Assembly: GCA_030737835.1 (NCBI GenBank)
Contig: JAUJYN010000013.1
Span: 288,205 to 352,204 of the forward strand
DNA length: 64,000 bases
Direction: 5' to 3'
Source of the DNA: Acorus gramineus
Taxonomy: Eukaryota > Streptophyta > Magnoliopsida > Acorales > Acoraceae
Shown: piece after piece, positions 20,990-31,308 of the stretch
How the letters are laid out: each line of letters opens with the position of its first letter
Numbering within the stretch: position 1 is the stretch's first letter
Made by a program: the position numbers and the translations under genes
The notes under the pieces: model-generated
What the model saw: the letters and a program-made list of their open reading frames with translations, nothing else
Told to the model about the DNA's origin: nothing
Database searches by the model: none

Positions 20990-23900
20990 TGTCACGCCCC
21001 GGGGGTCCCCGAGACGCGGCAAGTGTATATATAATATCAGAATCTACACAGGAGGTCAATAATATCATACACAAGCAGCCAGAATGACACACAGACAACA
21101 AAAGCAGGGCTGACATGATATATACACCAAATGCGGATAACTAAAGACTGAATCTGTAATCAAAACACACTACAGATTCCATACATAATCACATGTCCTG
21201 TGAGAGCCAATATACATGCAAAGACATCCAAATACAACACAAAACGCGTGCCCAAGCACGGAAAATAATACATACAGGTACAAGGGATGCTGATAGTCTC
21301 TGCAACTCGCGGGACGTGGCGCTACTCCGCTACTGATGAAGTCCCTCGGGGAGCTCCTCCTCCAGATCCGACTCAGATGACACTGAAGAAAATATATTGT
21401 GCGAGGGGTGAGCCACACGCTCAGTGAACGGCACAACCCAAGCATCACAGACAATATTGACCACAACCAGATAATCCTTAACATCCACAACCACATTATC
21501 ATAGCCACAAATAACAACAATTCCTCAAACTAGTGGGTCGCTAACGCCAACCCACTACACCCTCACCCTCACCCTCAATGGGTGACCAAGGATATTGGGA
21601 CTAATCAACACAAAACCAGCGGGTCGCTTCCGCCAACCCGCTACACCCTCACCCTCACCCCTCAAGGGGTGACCAAGGATATTGGGACTAACTACACCAA
21701 TCCAGCAGGTCGCTATCGCCAACCTACTACACCCTCACCCTCACCCCTCAACAGGAGTGACATAGGATATTGGGACTGACAATCATCCATAGACAAATCC
21801 AGCGGGTCGCTCATCGCCAACACACTACACCCTCACCTTCACCCTACAACGGGTGACATAGGCTCTCGGGACTGACTAGGCCGTTGGTCACCCTTGGTCC
21901 ACCGATAGTCTCTCCTCCACTCCGTAGGCCGCTTGGTTTTCACCCACAACTTCGGCCCAGTCCGAAACCAAATCAGGAGGCGCCTACTGATGGGAACCCT
22001 TGGAAGGGACGACCTTTCTAACGCTGGGGCAGTCTCTACCGGATCCAACGAAGGGGACAGAACAGCCTATCCATCGCATACGATCCACTCGGATCCGCAG
22101 ACAACACATCATAACAACACTACTGTTCTGAATTCCTCAGAACCCACCAGGGCGCATAACTACGATGCGGGGAACATGCATAAGGTTATAACAGGGTGGA
22201 ATATCGTTGGGGAAAGAAACTCGGGAGGGCAGCGTGAGTTCCCGTTATAGGACACCCGACAACCAAACAAGGAACACGGTGTACCCTAACCCGGGTCTCA
22301 CCGCTGTCCTCGCAAGGCCCCTCCCCTATAATATTCACTATAACATGCAATTTGACAAGTACTAGCATTTAATTTAATAAATAAACTAGTAGGGCACATG
22401 CATCGGTCGGGCTTCCTAGCATGGAACCAGGGGACATGCTGCATGGCTCATATACATATCCTAAGGGTGCAAGTCCCTAACATGCAAGGTCTAGGGTAAC
22501 ATGCATTCTACAGTTAAATCATGCTCGCATGATATACATATTACACATGCCAATATTTATCCATGGTGCCCCAGGAGAGGTCGGTATACGCCCAAGTGCG
22601 TATAACACCTCTCTACTGGGTTGGATTGTCCCACTCACCAGAGATCGGGGTCGTCGCGCGACCGTCCGTCTAGATCTGCAAGACAGACATTCAATATGGT
22701 GAGAACAAACATAAATACTAAAAAATACATCTAAAATACCTTACACTCGGACAAACGTACATACGACCCGTACGCACGCGTATCCGAGCATCTCGACTCA
22801 CTCCCGAGCCCACCGGGCAACGGCACGCACGGCCACCCGCCTCGGGCGCACAGCCGAGCCTTGGCCCGCGCGCCAAGGCGCACTGCCGAGCCCAGCTCGC
22901 ACACCCGGACACCACCGGCGCACTGTCGCACGCCGGCCCGCGCGCCCCGACGCACCGCCGCACGCACGCGCACGCTCGCGTGCGCCCGCGCGCACAGCGC
23001 GTCCAGCCCAGCGCGCCCCCGCGCGCACTGCACGCACGCCCCAGCACGCGCACGCACTGGCCCCCAGCACCGCGCGCACTGGCCCCCAGCACCGCGCCCA
23101 GGCGCATGCCCAGGCGCCCTGCCCAGCACCCAGGCACAGTGCCCAGGCGCCCTGCCCGCGCGCGCGCATGCTCGCGCGCACGCCCGCGCGCACCCGCGCG
23201 CACTCCCGCGCACACCCCCGCTCGCGCCAGCACCCGCGCTCACCCGCGCACCCGCGCTCACGCACCCGCGCGCGACTGCGCGCCCGACTGCGCCCGCCAG
23301 CGCCCAGCGCCCAGCACCCGCGCCCAGCGCCCAGCACCCAGCGCCCAACGCCCGCGCCCAGTGCCCAGCACCCAGCGTCCAGCGCCACCCGCGCGCACGT
23401 CCGCGCGCACGCACGCGCGCGCCCTACCAGTGGCCCTGCCTGCTGCGCCTGCTGTTGCTGCCTGTGCTGCTGTCTGCCTGCCAGCCCGAGCTCCCTTACC
23501 ACCCACCTCCGGCCACCAATGGCCTCCGACCACCACTCCGACGGCCACCCACAGCCACCTACAGCCACCCAACCCCAAATCCATTCCCCTAGCATACATC
23601 TATGCAAGAAAAGAGAGGAAAAGAGGCTTACCAAGGGGAGGAAGCGAAGTCCGGTTGCTCTCCACGCACCGAAACCTCCCTCAAAAGGCTTCTAACGCCC
23701 GGATCTACCTCCACCACCGAAATGGCTCAAATCAGGGAAGAAGAGAGGGGGGACGGAGGGGCAAATCTCGCCGGAATTCGAATTTGAAAGCACCGGGGTG
23801 TAGATCGGGACCCGATCTACACTTCCTATGCTTTAGGTTTTAAGCTTTGAGGGCTCTAGGGGGGTCAAAAGTGAGAAAAAGAGAGGGGAGAGAGAAAAAC

Positions 23901-24217
23901 TCATTTGGTAGGGATGATGAATAGTACCTCGAAAATTAGATCCCATCCTTATATAGTGTGCGACTTAAAAACCCAGATACGCCCCGGAACTGTGAAATTT
24001 TGGAAACGTTACTGGAATTCAACGAAATTTTCGTGAGAGGTCTAAAACGGCACCAGGACACCAAATATGTAGTTAGATTTTCAATCGGAGTCCTCTAACT
24101 CAGGACGATAGCTAACAGTCCAAAAATTAGCGGTTCCGATCGAAAACCGAAAAAACGAAAAACTGCCAGAACGCTCCAACGGTTACCAGCAGGCTAAAAA
24201 GTGACACATATATAACA
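20990..24217 (-). repeat. Solo LTR I (3228 bp) inside the protease gene of element C
   Basis: Begins TGTCACGCCCC and ends TATATAACA, with perfect CCTCT duplications and no internal region. It carries the full module set: acceptor module (about 21400-21430), four hairpin/G-rich units (21530-21850), mini-exon (22639-22675), GC-rich block (about 22740-23560), palindrome (23798-23822) and TATA box (23949-23956). A solo LTR arises by recombination between the two LTRs of a full insertion. Confidence 0.95.
21530..21850 (-). repeat. Four-unit hairpin/G-rich minisatellite in LTR I
   Basis: Units of about 85-97 bp start at about 21532, 21617, 21704 and 21801. Stems read GTGGGT/ACCCAC, GCGGGT/ACCCGC, GCAGGT/ACCTAC (one mismatch) and GCGGGT/ACACAC. 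Each is followed by CACCCTCACCCT runs and GATATTGGGACT or a close variant. The first two stems differ by a paired change. Confidence 0.85.
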
Positions 24218-24222
24218 CCTCT

Positions 24223-24554
24223 AACACAGCATCTATAGGAGCGGACGCCACACCCGTCCGTCTCGCGAAAGCAGGAGACACGAACGAGTGGGTGGCTCCG
24301 GAATCAAATAGCACATAAGCAGGAAGCTGGGAGATCTGAACAGTACCTCTGACCACGCTGCCGGATGCCTGGGCTTTCTCTGCCGAAAGCGCTGCCACTC
24401 GGCCCTGGACGAACTGAGGCTGAGGAGCAGGGGCACGCCTCGCCTGCTGCGCTGGCTGCCTCCTCTGATCAGCACGGCCACCCTGTGGCTGCTGCTGCTG
24501 CGGCTGGCGCTGAGGCTGCTGCTGCTGGCGCTGCTGAAACGGCTGCTGGAACGG
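24223..24554 (-). pseudogene. Gln-rich linker and protease N-terminal half of element C
   Basis: Lies in the same frame as gag but beyond the TAG at 24555-24557. A glutamine-rich and [19 protein letters not shown] segment precedes [20 protein letters not shown], which contains the catalytic Asp of the aspartic protease. The frame is then broken by LTR I at the CCTCT target. A single gag-pro-pol frame is thus inferred for the ancestor. Confidence 0.88.
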
Positions 24555-25751
24555 CTACTGCTGCAACTGCTGCTGCTGCTGCTGAGGCATCACTTTGGGT
24601 CGGCCAGCGTCGGGGCAATTATACAGAATATGCCCGACGCGCTGACAGTGATAACAGCGCCTCGTCTCTGGTCGCCTCGACTGGACTGGCACGGCTGCGA
24701 TGGGTGTTGGGCCTCGCGCTGGCACCACATCTGCTGGAAGAGAGGGAGCCGCTGACTGCTCGAAGCGGGCCCTCTTCTTCTTCCGCTGCCCTCTGTCCTG
24801 GCCTCTGGGTGGCCTCTGGTCTGTCGACGGGGTCGGAGCTCTCACCTGGATCCCGAGGTCTCTCTCGACTGTCTTCGCCCGTGAGACCAAGTCAGAGAAC
24901 CTCGTGAAAGCATGGGCGGTGACGTGCACTCTGATGGCACTGCTGAGACCGAGCTCGAAGCGACGGCATCTCGACGCCTCGTCCATCACCAGAGCTGGAG
25001 CGAATCTGGACAGCCTCGTGAACCGCGTGGAGTAGTCAGCGACGGACATAGTGCCCTGAGTCAGCTGCTCAAACTCCCGCTCCACCATCTGTCGCGCCGA
25101 GAAGGGGAAATACTGTTCCAAGAAGTATCCCCTGAATCCCACCCACGTGAGCTGCTCCAATCCCTCTGGAATATCAACTAATCTAGTAGCCCACCAGTCG
25201 GCGGCGCTACCCTTCAGCATAAATGCGGCCAGGGAGACCCGCTGGCGGTCTGTGCAAAGCATCGTCGAGAAGATGGTATCCACCTCCATCAGCCATCTCT
25301 CTGGGGCAAGGGGGTCCTCCGTCTGACCCCGGAACTCGGGAGGATGGAGCTTCAGAAAGGCTGAGAGGCCACTCTGCTGCACTCTCGCTGCAGCCTCTAG
25401 CCCCATCTCCCTCTCTCGAGGATCCTGAACTCTGGCCGCCGGAATCTCCACCACAGGGACTGGGGGTGTATCAGGCACCACAGGCGGATCTGCCGCCAAG
25501 GGAACCTGCGGTACTGCCTCGCGGGCTGCCCGCAGCTCCCGAATCTCCCTCGCCTGCTCCGCCAACATCCTCGTCTGGGTCTCCACCATATCCGCCAACC
25601 GCGCAAATGCGCGCTCCCAGGCAGGAGGCTCCTGCGCTGGTCCTGACCTCTCAGCTGAGGACTCACCAATAGCATCCTCGACTCTGGCAGGTCCGGAGAC
25701 CTCCAAGGGTCGAGAGGGACCACGTCCGCGTTGTCCTCTGCGAGGAGGCAT
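24555..25751 (-). CDS. Gag of element C (398 aa, ends at in-frame TAG)
   Basis: The start MPPRRGQRGRGPSR lies about 110 bp inside the primer site and is shared with A and E. The N-terminal third is Pro/Arg-rich, then a heptad-like WERAFARLADMVETQTRMLAEQAR stretch (coiled coil likely, about residues 55-85). The gag core spans about 135-270 with FSTMLCTDRQRVSLAAFMLK, ADWWATRLVDIPEGLEQL and TQGTMSVADYSTRF. A basic patch GQRKKKRARFEQ precedes the CCHC zinc knuckle CYHCQRVGHILYNC near residue 370. It would bind element RNA and assemble particles. It is the only undamaged gag here. The stop is probably a CAG to TAG change in the Gln-rich linker, since the frame continues open into protease. Confidence 0.9.
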   Translation of the reverse strand: MPPRRGQRGRGPSRPLEVSGPARVEDAIGESSAERSGPAQEPPAWERAFARLADMVETQTRMLAEQAREIRELRAAREAVPQVPLAADPPVVPDTPPVPVVEIPAARVQDPREREMGLEAAARVQQSGLSAFLKLHPPEFRGQTEDPLAPERWLMEVDTIFSTMLCTDRQRVSLAAFMLKGSAADWWATRLVDIPEGLEQLTWVGFRGYFLEQYFPFSARQMVEREFEQLTQGTMSVADYSTRFTRLSRFAPALVMDEASRCRRFELGLSSAIRVHVTAHAFTRFSDLVSRAKTVERDLGIQVRAPTPSTDQRPPRGQDRGQRKKKRARFEQSAAPSLPADVVPARGPTPIAAVPVQSRRPETRRCYHCQRVGHILYNCPDAGRPKVMPQQQQQQLQQ

Positions 25752-25855
25752 ATCAGCAACCTAAGAAAACCAGACACTAGGATCAGAATACGCATATAGA
25801 AATCCTAGGACTCATCTCTACGAAAAAGGAAGACATTTGGCTCTGACAGGACCAG

Positions 25856-25867
25856 GCTCTGATACCA
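25856..25867 (-). promoter_or_regulatory. Primer binding site, initiator-Met tRNA type (element C)
   Basis: Minus strand TGGTATCAGAGC next to the 5' LTR end, with the same sequence and spacing as in A and E. Confidence 0.92.
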
Positions 25868-25872
25868 ACTTT

Positions 25873-28855
25873 TGTCACGCCCCAGGGCGGCCGTCCCCGG
25901 GACGCGGCAAGTGTATATATGATATCAGTAACAAGAGTTCAATAATATACCACAAACAACAACTAAAATGACAACACAGATAAAAGCAGGGCTGACATAA
26001 TATATACACCAAATGCGGAAGCTAAAAGACTGAGTCTGTAGTCAAAACATACTACAGACTCGATACATAATCATAAGTCCTGTGAGAGCCAACATGTCCA
26101 TATATATACACAAATAAAATCCATACATAAACCAGCTAGGTGCCCAAGCACAGAATATATACATACAACTGAAAGAAGGGTGCTGATGGCCTCAAAACTC
26201 GTGGGACGCGGCGCTACTCCTCTACTGGTGTAGTCGCTCGGGAAGCTCCTCCCTCAGAGATCACTGAAAAAGATAATATGCGAGGGGTGACCCACACGCT
26301 CAGTTAATAGCACAACCCATGCATACAGTTCATATTAACCACATTTAAATCAAGCCACAAGCCCCAAAACAGTATAAACAACTCAAATCCGGGGTTTCGT
26401 TACATCGCCGAACCGCCATACCCTTTACCCTCACCCTCACCCTCAACAGGTGACCTAGGATGTTGGGACTTAGCGGGTTGATAATCATCCATACATAATC
26501 CTGTGGGTCGTCGCATCGCCGGCCCACCATACCCTCACCCTCACCTCTCAACAGGTGACCTAGGCTCTTGGGACTGACTAGGCTGTCGGTCACCCTCGGT
26601 CCATCGATAGTCTCTCCCCACTCCGTAGGTCGTTTGGCCACTTCCACGTTCGGCGCAGTCCTTCACCAAATCAGGAGGCGCCTACTGATGGAAGCCCCTG
26701 CACGGGACAACCTTTCTAACGCCGGGGTAGTCTCTACACGGATCCAACGGAGGAAAACAGAACAGCCTATCCATCGCATATGATCCACTCGGATCCGCTG
26801 ACAGCACCTCTCTACAACTCTAATGTCTTGAATTCCTCTGAATTCCACCAGCGCGCATAACCAGGATGCGGGGAATATAAATAATACATAAAGGGGAAAA
26901 GAGACCTTGGGAGGGTAACCTGAGATCCCGATGTAGGACATCCGACAACCAAACAAGGAACACGGAGTACCCTAACCCGGGTCTCAATGTTAACCTCGCA
27001 AGGCCCCCTATGTTCCCAAGGCATGCTAATATATATATCGCAGTTTGCATTTAAATAAATAAATCAAACTAATAGGACGCATGCTCAGGTCAGGGCTTTC
27101 CTAGCACGATAACGGGGTGACAGGATGCACGGCTCATGCACAACATCCTAAGGGTGCAAGTCCCTAACATACAAGTCTAGGGTGGCATGCATTCTACACA
27201 CACAACATGCTTACATGGATTCAAAATAACAGTTAATAATAACTATGTGTCCCAGGGGAGGACGGTACACGCCCAAAGCCTGTAACGCCTCCCAAACTGG
27301 GTTGGGTTGTCCCACTCACCGGACGTGGGGTCGACGTGCGACCGTCCGTCGAGATCTGCAAGACAGGGTATTACTTGGTAAGTATAAATCCACAAATATC
27401 ATTAAATACACAAACAAATACCCCAAAACCCACAACAAACACCCAACACCCCCGGCAACCACCCGCACGGCCACCCGACCGCCCGGGTGCGCCGCCGCGC
27501 CTCAGCCCACGCACCCCGCACGCCTTGCGCCGGCCCGCGAGCACCCCGCACGCTCCCCGCGCGCACCTCCGCCACCTCGCCGCGCCCCGCGCGCACCTCT
27601 GCCACCTCGCCGCGCCTCGCGCGCACCACCGCCGCCTCGCCGCGCCCCGCGCGCACAGCACTGCCTCGCCGCGCCATCCCGCGCACCCTGCACGCCCTCT
27701 CGCGTGCACTGCCCTCGGCCACCACCTCGCGCACGCACTACCACTGCCTCGGCCAGCACCTCGCGCACGCACCACCACTGCCTCGGTCAGCACCTCGCGC
27801 ACGCACCACCACTGCCTCGGTCAGCACCTCGCGCACCAGCTCCTCGCGCACAGACCCGCGCGACCAGCTCCTCGCGCGCAGCTCGCCACTAGTCCCCCGC
27901 GCACAGCTGCTCGACCAGATCCGCGCACAGCTGCCCGACCAGCTTCCCGCACTAGACCCGCGCACACCCGCGCGCACGCCGCGCGTACGCACACCCGCGC
28001 ACGCACGCGCGCACGTCCGCGCGCGATCAGCCTGCTGCGTCGTTGAACTGCTGCCGCTGCTGCCTGCGGCTGCTGCCTACTGCCATCCTGCCCGGAACAG
28101 ACCCCCACCTTGCCCGAGCACCACCACCACCAACCCCCGGCCATCCTTGGCCTCCGACCACCCCCAACCACCTCCGACAGCCCCCAGCCGCCCTCCTCAC
28201 ATCCAAAACTTCCCCTAACAAGCATCTAAACAAGAGAAGCAAGGAAAGGAAGCTTACCCAAGGCAAGGAGAGGAGAAGAAGGGATCCGGAAGCTCCTTTC
28301 GCACCGAAGCTCCTCCCCAAAGGTCTCCACCAACTAGACCTCTTTCCACCTCCGAAATGGGACCGGGCTGAGGAGAAGAGAGGGTGGAAGGAAGGGCAAA
28401 ATACGTCGGAAATCGGATTTGAGAGCACCGGTGTGTAGATCGGGACCCGATCTACACTTCTCGTGCTTTGGGTTTTTGGTTTTGATGGCTTTAACGGCCT
28501 CAAAAGTGAGAAAAATGAGAGAGAGGAGAGAGGGGAGACTTGGTAGGGATGATGAATAGTGTGTTGAGATATTTTTTATTCCATTTAAATAGTGTGCGAC
28601 TTAAAAACCCGGATACGCCCCGGAACTGTGAAATTTTTGGAAACGATGCCGGAATTCAATGAAATTTTCATGAGTGGCTTAAAACGGCACCAGGACACAT
28701 AATATGCAGTTAGATTTTCAATCGGAGTCCTCTAACTCGGACGATAGCTAACAGTCCAAAATTATGCGGTTCTGATCGAAAAACACAAAAATTTTAAAAC
28801 TGCTAAAAATGCTCCAATGGTTGCCAATAGGCCAAAAAGTGACACATATATAACA
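25873..28855 (-). repeat. Element C 5' LTR (2983 bp)
   Basis: Begins TGTCACGCCCCAGGGC and ends TATATAACA. It has the same modules as the 3' LTR: mini-exon 27320-27355, GC-rich block about 27440-28180, palindrome 28433-28457. It is about 50 bp shorter, mainly from fewer GC-block repeats (for example three rather than four copies of the 34-bp unit near 27740-27830). Confidence 0.93.
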
Positions 28856-30857
28856 GGGACACTCCCTAACATGGATTTACATCATAATAAATCATACAAC
28901 ATGCATACATGGTCATTAATCACATAAGCACACAAGGCCTAATTTAAACATGCGTTGGATATCACCAACTTAAGAGAAAGGGTCAAGCGCGATCTCGCGC
29001 ACTAACAGGTGCATGCCAATATTCCAAACGAACCTGAGTCGAGTAGGAAATCGCATCTACTTACTCAGTTCGTTCAGAGGGAGAGGGCGAGAGAGATCAT
29101 CATCTCATGAAGCTGGTCATAGCTTTGCCCCATTAGCATGGGCGCAACAACTACACCACGCCCTCGAGTCTTATCGCAAGGGAATATTAGGCAGGTGCCC
29201 GTTATTAACCCAGACTTAATCATGTTCGATATTCCAATTTATATAGTGGGAGTAGTATTACAATACTACCTAAGGCATGCCATATTCTATACATCCATAC
29301 ACATTACAAAAATACATGCCCATACTAGAGGGGCGCATGCAATACAATCATACATACATGGATACAATACATGTATATAAGCCTAGCATGCAAGATATCT
29401 AACATATTATAGTTTAAGCATGGCCATACTACTTATCTACACAAGTAGTATAGCTAGGATGCCCCATCGATGCGCGACGCACGACTACGCGCGTCTCGTG
29501 CGTCGCGCGCATCTCGAGGGGGGGGATTGGATCAAACCACTCACAGATACCCGGATCGTCGCGCGTCCGGTCTACGAGATCTGCAAAACACAACCAATGA
29601 TCCACAATTAAAATATGGAACCTCCTATCACACATATAAGCCTACTTCATGATGGCCCTAGCCCCTGATACTTCCATATTATCACCCAAAACACATGCAA
29701 ACAACTCCTTGACACTCAACCAAGCAAAACTGCCAAACCTGCTGCAACCATCCCTACTAATTGGTCTCCACAGCACCCAATACACTTCCAAAAATTATGA
29801 AATAAATCATGCAAATTCTCTGATATGCTGGGATCATAATCCATGAATACATTAGAACCTTATTTTGCCTATACAAGCCCGAAACAAATTATTTCCAGAA
29901 GCAGGTCAATTCCAACGCGAATCTGGACAGGCCATGCAAAACTGGTTCTAACTTACACCACAGATATCATAATGACCATATATAACAATTAGACACATAG
30001 ATGATCAAATCAGAAGAAGACATAATCCTAAAAATATGCCTCTAAATACTTGAAGAGACAGTGAGTTGCCTTACCGACAGGGGAGGGAAATGGGGAGATG
30101 CGGGGTTATCGACACACCCACGACCACCTCAACCACCACCACCACTACCACCATCTCTTCAGCCTCTCCACCAGCCCTTCTTGGCTGAAAAACAGAGGAA
30201 AACATGAGGGGAGGCATGAGAGGGTTGGAGATGGAGAAGGGAAAGAAACAACAACACATACACACACACAAACTCACCCTAGCTAGATCATCCCTTCATA
30301 CACTATTCATCTTCTCCTTCACCTTCTCCTTCCTTTGCTTCTTCCTCCTCCTTCTCCACACACAAAGAGAGGAAAAAGAGACCAAGAGAGGGAGAGAAAG
30401 AGAGATCCACGAGTTGGGAGAGAGGGGGGAGAGAGAGAGGGCAAAATTCCCATGCCCAAATAGTGTTTTGGGGTGACCATAAGGGGGTGGTGAGGTTAAG
30501 GTTAGGCTCACCCTCACTCAACCACTTATTTTTGCTTTATTGGGAAGCGTGCGGAGAAGCACCACACACTCGAAAATATCTCGCCCACCGAAACCCAGTA
30601 ACGGCCAAACCCGGATGCGATTCGAAACTGCATATTTTTCAAAACGTTACCGGAATTCGATGAAATTTTTATGGGTAGTACTAAACGGTACCAGGACCCA
30701 TAATATGCAATTAGATTTTTAATCAGAGTACTCTAACTCCCGCAGGTGGCTAAAAGGTAAAATTTTAGCGACTCCGATCGAAAAAAGAAAAGGCCCTGAA
30801 TGACCCAGATGTGACCAAGGCTTAACCAAAATGGCTCCAAATGACACAGGCATAACA
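28856..30857 (-). repeat. LTR D1, right fragment
   Basis: Continues LTR D1 after element C; 28856-29580 matches 54288-54992 of D2 (CATGGATTTACATCATAATA, AAAGGGTCAAGCGCGATCTC). The mini-exon is at 29545-29580. Unlike its relatives it has an AT-rich, not GC-rich, predicted intron 1 (about 29590-30065). A donor-like GGTAAGGC is at about 30068-30073. It ends CAGGCATAACA at 30857, the same end as D2. No internal region follows, so it is a solo or truncated LTR inserted in Tat-type gag sequence. Confidence 0.85.
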
Positions 30858-31308
30858 AGGTGAGCGCCCGCGCCTCTGCTCTTCATGAGGTCGTCGACTC
30901 GCTCGAGGAGTGCAAGAACGCAGACGAGGTCGCTGCCTTTGTATGGAGGAAGAGGTACTTGCCTCCGAGCCTTCGGCATTGACGGTCAAGGGGTTGGGCA
31001 ATACAGGAGGCGGTGGCCGAATTTCCTCTTAGACTAGCTGTTGTCGATGCATGTCCGTATAGAACTGTTGCATCGAGGCTTCGATCATCTGCTACATTGA
31101 TCCCTATAGACGGGTAAATAGAGTTTCTGTGTGGACTCCATTACCCGCCTGAGGTCCTGGACCTGACTAACCAGGGTTTCTGGTGAGCCATCAGCAGCAT
31201 CGGATGGGAGAACGTTGTGTTCTTGTCGTCCTCCTGCATTGGTGTCACGAGGATCTAACATTGCGGACACTGGCCTTTTGTTTCAGTATCCCACAGACGG
31301 CACCAAAC
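30858..31308 (-). pseudogene. Tat-type Ty3/gypsy 5' internal region with gag N-terminal remnant
   Basis: The minus strand carries a short frame from 31270 (MSAMLDPRDTNAGG ... VSQVQDLRRVMEST), directly after a Tat-like primer site. That is where gag begins in this group. Only about 60 codons are open; stops and frameshifts follow, and the sequence ends at LTR D1. I assign it to gag by position and its polar helical character, not by a clear conserved motif. It is the right-hand remainder of the element into which D1 inserted. Confidence 0.55.
31289..31307 (-). promoter_or_regulatory. Primer binding site of the Tat-type element
   Basis: Minus strand TTTGGTGCCGTCTGTGGGA beginning one base inside the LTR end. 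It is clearly unlike the TGGTATCAGAGC site of the other elements and resembles primer sites of plant Tat-group elements. Confidence 0.7.

Larger units (their letters stand above)
14655..28855 (-). mobile_element. Element C: near-complete Del/Tekay-type Ty3/gypsy element, minus strand
   Basis: Two LTRs (14655-17687 and 25873-28855), polypurine tract, pol, protease, gag and primer site are all present. After subtracting solo LTR I the element is about 11 kb. The first 120 bp of the two LTRs differ at only two positions, so insertion was fairly recent; the rest differs mainly in copy number of short GC-rich repeats. Flanks are ATTAT on the left and GGGAC on the right, so there is no target-site duplication. 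The disrupted D1 sequence reads across the insertion almost without loss. Coding defects are one TAG after the gag zinc knuckle, two single-base frameshifts in pol, and LTR I. Confidence 0.95.

Noticed and set aside
22718-23843. Long overlapping open frames on both strands in the GC-rich blocks (also at 1-1040, 6045-7420, 12350-13300, 16024-17270, 27245-28500, 34316-35276, 40255-41328, 43966-44910, 56160-56873 and 57738-58171).
   Set aside because: They arise because G+C-rich DNA has few stops. They are low-complexity Arg/Ala/Pro/His peptides, occur in all frames, change frame between copies, and lie wholly inside LTRs.
24555-24557. Firm call of programmed gag stop-codon readthrough.
   Set aside because: The stop differs in position between B and C and is absent from A and E; C-to-T decay of a CAG codon is simpler.
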